Assembly: GCA_938083445.1 (NCBI GenBank)
Contig: CALKCP010000003.1
Location: forward strand, 62,001-126,000
Reading direction: 5' to 3'
From: an uncultured Ulvibacter sp.
GTDB taxonomy: Bacteria; Bacteroidota; Bacteroidia; Flavobacteriales; Flavobacteriaceae
DNA length: 64,000 bases
Shown: piece after piece, positions 60,573-64,000 of the stretch
Layout: every line of letters starts with the position of its first letter
How positions within the stretch are numbered: the first letter of the stretch is position 1
Notes under the pieces: generated by a model
Told to the model about the DNA's origin: nothing
Database searches by the model: none
Seen by the model: the letters and a program-made list of their open reading frames with translations, nothing else
Program-made: the position numbers and the translations under genes

Positions 60573-61615
60573 TGGTAAAAAATGTTAAAAAAACATATGC
60601 GTTTGCGGCATACACCGCAACATTTATAACGATTTGTTTGACAGTTGTTCTGGGAGGCTTTTTCTATTTTTCAAAAACTGGGGGCCTATGGACCCTCTTG
60701 GGATTTGCCACTATAAGTTATGTTTTTTCTTTCTTTATAATACAAAATAGAGTAGAACAGTTTATCTACAGACGTATAAAAAAAATATACGACGATCTCA
60801 CTTTATTAGAAGCTACCGACTTCGGTCAAAGAGAAATCACAACCGATTTAACAACACTTACGAAGGATGTGGAACGATTTGCTCGGGATAAAAAGTTAGA
60901 AATAGAAACGCTGAAAATTCGAGAAAATTATCGTAGAGAATTTATTGGAAATATTTCTCATGAGTTCAAAACACCATTATTCACTGTTCAAGGATATATC
61001 GAAACACTATTGGACGGCTCCAAAATGGATAAAGATATTCGGAAAAAATATTTAAAAGGAGCAGTGAAAGGAGTAGAACGACTCATTTATATTGTGAAGG
61101 ACTTAGATATGATTACCCAGCTGGAAGTTGGTGGTTTGAAATTGGATGAGGCACGGTTTGATATTGTTGAATTGACAAATGATGTATTCAATATTCTAGA
61201 AATGAGAGCGGCGAAGAAGAATATCTCTCTTGTCTTAGATGTTCATTCTAATAAGCTCGCTAGCGTATACGCAGACAGAGAAAGAATACAGCAGGTCTTG
61301 TCCAACTTAGTAGACAATTCTATTAAATATGGAAAACAAGATGGTACGACCGAAGTGAGCATTGAAAGCCTTATTAAAAATAAAGTCATTATTCGAGTAA
61401 CGGATAATGGGGAAGGCATCGATGGTTCTCATTTACCGCGAATATTCGAGCGCTTTTATCGCGTGGATAAAAGTGGTTCTCGAACTGTAGGCGGAAGTGG
61501 GTTAGGACTATCTATTGTAAAGCATATAATAGATGCGCATGATGAGCACGTTTATGTTGAGAGTCAGGTTGGTGTTGGATCTGAATTTTCATTCACCCTC
61601 GAAAAGGCGAAATAG
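60572..61615 (+). CDS. PhoR-like sensor histidine kinase
   Basis: The 347-residue protein has two helices at residues 10-60, a short linker, and the phospho-acceptor His130 in GNISHEFKTPLFTVQGYIETLL. The ATPase domain has LVDNSIKYG, VTDNGEGI and GGSGLGLSIVKHI. The start is GTG and overlaps the response regulator stop (TAGTG). There is no large periplasmic sensor. Its 3' end overlaps the convergent glycosyltransferase gene by 27 nt. Confidence 0.95.
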   Translation: MVKNVKKTYAFAAYTATFITICLTVVLGGFFYFSKTGGLWTLLGFATISYVFSFFIIQNRVEQFIYRRIKKIYDDLTLLEATDFGQREITTDLTTLTKDVERFARDKKLEIETLKIRENYRREFIGNISHEFKTPLFTVQGYIETLLDGSKMDKDIRKKYLKGAVKGVERLIYIVKDLDMITQLEVGGLKLDEARFDIVELTNDVFNILEMRAAKKNISLVLDVHSNKLASVYADRERIQQVLSNLVDNSIKYGKQDGTTEVSIESLIKNKVIIRVTDNGEGIDGSHLPRIFERFYRVDKSGSRTVGGSGLGLSIVKHIIDAHDEHVYVESQVGVGSEFSFTLEKAK

Positions 61616-62647
61616 CGCATTGAAGTCAGGAGTTGTTTTTAAGGCCGCTAGACCGCTATAATTAGCAACCTCATCTAATTGTTTCTCAGTGAAACTTTCC
61701 TGTTTACACGAAGCCACTATTCTCAAATCTTTGAGACGTTTTGCCAAATATAGTTGCTCGTATTGCCCAGGCGTTGGAATAAAAAAAGCTTTCTTATGTA
61801 GTGCTGCCAAGTCTAAAATAGTGCTGTAACCAGATCGAGCTACGACAACGGCACTTTCGTTTATGGTCTTTTCTAATTCTGCGCTCAACATGAAATTTAC
61901 GACACAAACCCTACCTATGTTCTGTTTTTTCTGCTCTTTTTCAACGACCCCTTGCACCAATACAATTGATTTTTGAGAAAACTTAAAGGCATCTAGTAGT
62001 TTTTCTTCAAAAAATGTTCGTTGTGGTTCAGGGCCCGATATGAGTGCTAGAATGTCATTTTTTATCGGAACCTTTCTTTTATTAAATCGACTTATGAGGC
62101 CAATATATTTAATTGAATTCAGTGGTTTCTTTAAACGACCCATTTTTCCGCTGAGATTTTCTTCAGAGTCCATGTCAGGGATCCAGCATTGGTCGAACTT
62201 GTTTATTATATTTTGGTGTGTTTTGCTGCTTAAAAAAGTAGTGTTTCCAGAAAGAACGTTCAGTTGATGAGTCACAAAAACCGAGGGTACTTTCTTATTT
62301 CTAACACCAAAGCGGTTGTCACTTATAATGCCATCGATTTTTTCTTGCGCAACCAATTCTTTAATAATTGTTTTTTCTGAAAAGATTGCTCTCTGAATAG
62401 CGGGCATGTTCAGAAACATTTTCCACTTAAAGTGGGACCCGTTAGTTGGGTATGTGATCTTATATGAGGGTAATTCAACAAATGCTAGGGCCGGAAATTC
62501 TTTCCGAAGGAATAACAAGGCATCCCCGTCAGAGCCTAATAGGACGTTGTAATTATGTGAAAGCAATGCTCTGATTATTGGAATGCAGCGGGCTGCATGA
62601 CCAAGCCCCCAAAAGAGTGGAGCGACAAGAATAGTTTTTTTAGTCAA
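61589..62647 (-). CDS. Glycosyltransferase, MurG/MJ1255-like (GT28 type)
   Basis: The 352-residue GT-B protein has WGLGHAARCIPIIRALLSHNY near the N-terminus (in pieces: GLGHAARCIPIIRAL) and the sugar-nucleotide segment VVVARSGYSTILDLAALHKKAFFIPTPGQ, here given as ARSGYSTILDLAAL and IPTPGQYEQLYLA. It is related to MurG and to MJ1255-type proteins. The acceptor is unknown. It is divergent from trmB and overlaps the kinase gene at its 3' end. Confidence 0.9.
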   Translation of the reverse strand: MTKKTILVAPLFWGLGHAARCIPIIRALLSHNYNVLLGSDGDALLFLRKEFPALAFVELPSYKITYPTNGSHFKWKMFLNMPAIQRAIFSEKTIIKELVAQEKIDGIISDNRFGVRNKKVPSVFVTHQLNVLSGNTTFLSSKTHQNIINKFDQCWIPDMDSEENLSGKMGRLKKPLNSIKYIGLISRFNKRKVPIKNDILALISGPEPQRTFFEEKLLDAFKFSQKSIVLVQGVVEKEQKKQNIGRVCVVNFMLSAELEKTINESAVVVARSGYSTILDLAALHKKAFFIPTPGQYEQLYLAKRLKDLRIVASCKQESFTEKQLDEVANYSGLAALKTTPDFNALFRLFEGE

Positions 62648-62712
62648 AGTTTTAACTTTAGGTCAAACAGAAAACAAAAGTACTAATAATACCAACCAGT
62701 TATTATTTCCTT

Positions 62713-62720
62713 AATTTTGC
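62713..62720 (+). promoter_or_regulatory. trmB -7 promoter box
   Basis: TAATTTTG matches TAnnTTTG exactly, 15 nt before the trmB GTG start at 62736. Confidence 0.45.
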
Positions 62721-62735
62721 AAAAAAAACAGGTTC

Positions 62736-63410
62736 GTGGGAAGTAAGAATAAATTAAAGCGTTTTAAGGAGAATGAAACATTTGGAAATGTAGTCCAGCC
62801 TTCAAGAGAGGAAGCCGTAAATGATTTATTATCTCTTCAAGGAAACTGGAAGAAGAACTTCTTTAAGAATGGAAACCCTATTGTACTTGAACTTGGTTGT
62901 GGTAAGGGGGAATATTCGGTGAACCTTGCAAGACTGCACCCAGAAAAGAATTTTTTAGGGATCGATATTAAAGGAGCTCGTTTTTGGAGAGGTGCCAAGA
63001 CCGCACTGGAAGAGAATCTTGCCAATGTTGGGTTTATGCGCACCCAAATAGAGCTAATAGATCTTTTGTTTGCCGAGAATGAAGTGGATGAGATTTGGAT
63101 AACCTTTCCCGATCCCCAAATAAAATACCAACGAACGAAGCATAGGCTCACGAACATTGAATTTCTCCAGAAATATAAAAAAGTGCTCAAGCCCGATGGT
63201 GTGGTGCATTTAAAAACGGACAGTGAGTTTATGCACGGATATACACTTGGACTCTTACATGGCCTAGAGGAAGAAATAGAATATGCACATCACGATGTTT
63301 ATGGAACAGACCATGCGCCAGATGATGTGACTAGGATTCAGACGTTTTATGAGTCTCAATATTTGGAAAAAAATAAAAAAATCACCTACCTGCGATTTAA
63401 ATTTCGTTAG
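62736..63410 (+). CDS. trmB: tRNA (guanine-N7-)-methyltransferase
   Basis: TrmB methylates G46 in the variable loop of tRNAs using S-adenosylmethionine. The 224-residue protein has the SAM motif VLELGCGKGEYSVNLA near residue 50. The TrmB pattern FLGIDIKGARFWRGA and EIWITFPDPQIKYQRTKHRLT follows. The start is GTG. It lies 36 nt before a LysE-type gene. Confidence 0.96.
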   Translation: MGSKNKLKRFKENETFGNVVQPSREEAVNDLLSLQGNWKKNFFKNGNPIVLELGCGKGEYSVNLARLHPEKNFLGIDIKGARFWRGAKTALEENLANVGFMRTQIELIDLLFAENEVDEIWITFPDPQIKYQRTKHRLTNIEFLQKYKKVLKPDGVVHLKTDSEFMHGYTLGLLHGLEEEIEYAHHDVYGTDHAPDDVTRIQTFYESQYLEKNKKITYLRFKFR

Positions 63411-63446
63411 ACTTAAATTGGTATATTCACCGTGTAAAAACTATTG

Positions 63447-64000
63447 ATGTCTGTATTAATTAATTTTCTAGTAGGTTTTGTTGCTGCATTCGTTGGAGTT
63501 GCAACCCCCGGGCTACTTAATATGTCTGCAGCCAAGATTAGTATCAAAGAGGGTCGAAAGGCTGCTGTATTATTTTCTGTAGGTGTGTGTGTTACCGTTT
63601 TAATTCAAACATATGTAGCATTACAATTTGCAAAATACTTGGATCAGCATCCTGAGGTTGTAAGCATGTTGCAAAAAGTGGCTCTGGGAATATTTATATG
63701 TATTACCATTTATTTCTTCTTTATAGCAAAAGATACGCGGCGCGAAGTTCCAGAAAATGTAAAACACTCCAAAACAAATAGATTTTTCTACGGAATGCTT
63801 TTAGGGGTTCTTAATTTACTGCCCTTGCCGTATTGGGTATATATTAGCATTACTTTTTCGGGATTCGGAATGTTTACTTTTTCACAACCTGATCTTATTG
63901 CTGCAGTATCGGCCTCAGGTATTGGGACATTTGCAATGTTATTCCTATACATACAGTTTTTCAAACAGAAAAAAGATAGTATGCCAAGTATGGTAAATAT
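63447..64000 (+). CDS. LysE-family transporter, 3' end beyond the window
   Basis: From ATG 63447 (after an in-frame TTG) the frame reads MSVLINFLVGFVAAFVGVATP, then GLLNMSAAKISIKEGRKAA, and stays open to the window edge (184 codons). It has at least four helices and the LysE/RhtB-type N-terminus (VATPGLLNMSAAK). Such proteins export amino acids or related metabolites. The C-terminus is not visible, so length cannot be judged. Confidence 0.8.
   Translation, partial: MSVLINFLVGFVAAFVGVATPGLLNMSAAKISIKEGRKAAVLFSVGVCVTVLIQTYVALQFAKYLDQHPEVVSMLQKVALGIFICITIYFFFIAKDTRREVPENVKHSKTNRFFYGMLLGVLNLLPLPYWVYISITFSGFGMFTFSQPDLIAAVSASGIGTFAMLFLYIQFFKQKKDSMPSMVN

Overview
The window is about 64 kb of AT-rich, gene-dense bacterial chromosome, almost certainly from the family Flavobacteriaceae (Bacteroidota). 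Three lines of evidence support this. The gene content is typical: gldE/gldD gliding genes, type IX secretion (T9SS) sorting domains, TonB-dependent receptors, and DUF4270, DUF4271, DUF4296, DUF4301, DUF3098 and DUF3127 proteins. Several promoters match the Bacteroidota form TAnnTTTG, some with an upstream TTG or TTTTG. Most genes lack Shine-Dalgarno sequences. I see no rRNA, tRNA, insertion sequence, prophage, integrase or CRISPR array. The region reads as core chromosome with a few accessory genes.

Layout. 0-2.3 kb: panC, panD and a YbhN-like membrane protein on the minus strand. 2.4-6.7 kb: a glycogen-synthase-like half protein, a DUF4270 lipoprotein and glmS. 6.9-8.7 kb: a separate atpD-atpC operon. 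9-11.7 kb: a TonB receptor, a decayed small membrane-protein gene and recX, whose real N-terminus has no AUG. 11.8-14 kb: RNase G, a 29-residue basic ribosomal-type protein and HU, all minus strand. 14.1-17.6 kb: mutY-ssb-gldE-gldD. 17.7-20.1 kb: a DMT transporter, rplU-rpmA and a small secreted protein. 20.3-21.6 kb: ahcY. 21.7-29.2 kb: a phosphopantetheinyl transferase and GGGP synthase, then a thiamine-salvage neighbourhood (thiamine-binding protein, PnuC-type transporter, NadR-like kinase, DUF4301, ArfB, TPP riboswitch, TonB receptor, Rieske-like lipoprotein). 29.3-35 kb: greA, a HIT protein, an orphan histidine kinase, a flavin reductase, DUF3127, an AtoE-type transporter and aat. 35.1-37.3 kb: a secreted peptidylarginine-deiminase-like protein with a T9SS tail and a small TPR-like protein. 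37.3-41.6 kb: tag, a thioredoxin-like protein and the ftsX-(frameshifted lipoprotein)-DUF3098-uppP-truB operon. 41.8-55.6 kb: leuS, a zinc peptidase, a saccharopine-dehydrogenase-like protein, DUF423, pckA, hemD, DUF4271, a polyprenyl-phosphate mannosyltransferase, a dihydroorotase, DUF4296, an epimerase and tyrS. 55.6-58.7 kb: a YHS protein and a tight three-gene unit (DUF350, transglutaminase-like, LuxE-like). 58.7-64 kb: a T9SS-sorted protein, a PhoB/PhoR-type two-component pair, a glycosyltransferase, trmB and a LysE-type exporter cut by the window edge.

The most interesting items are: the Porphyromonas-type peptidylarginine deiminase architecture at 35.1 kb; the DUF350/transglutaminase/LuxE unit at 56.1-58.7 kb; terminator-like hairpins between promoter and start codon of greA and the AtoE-type gene; the broken lipoprotein gene inside the ftsX operon; recX without an AUG start; and the TPP-riboswitch thiamine region with a candidate thiamine kinase. 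All assignments come from reading motifs and translations by eye; no database search was run.
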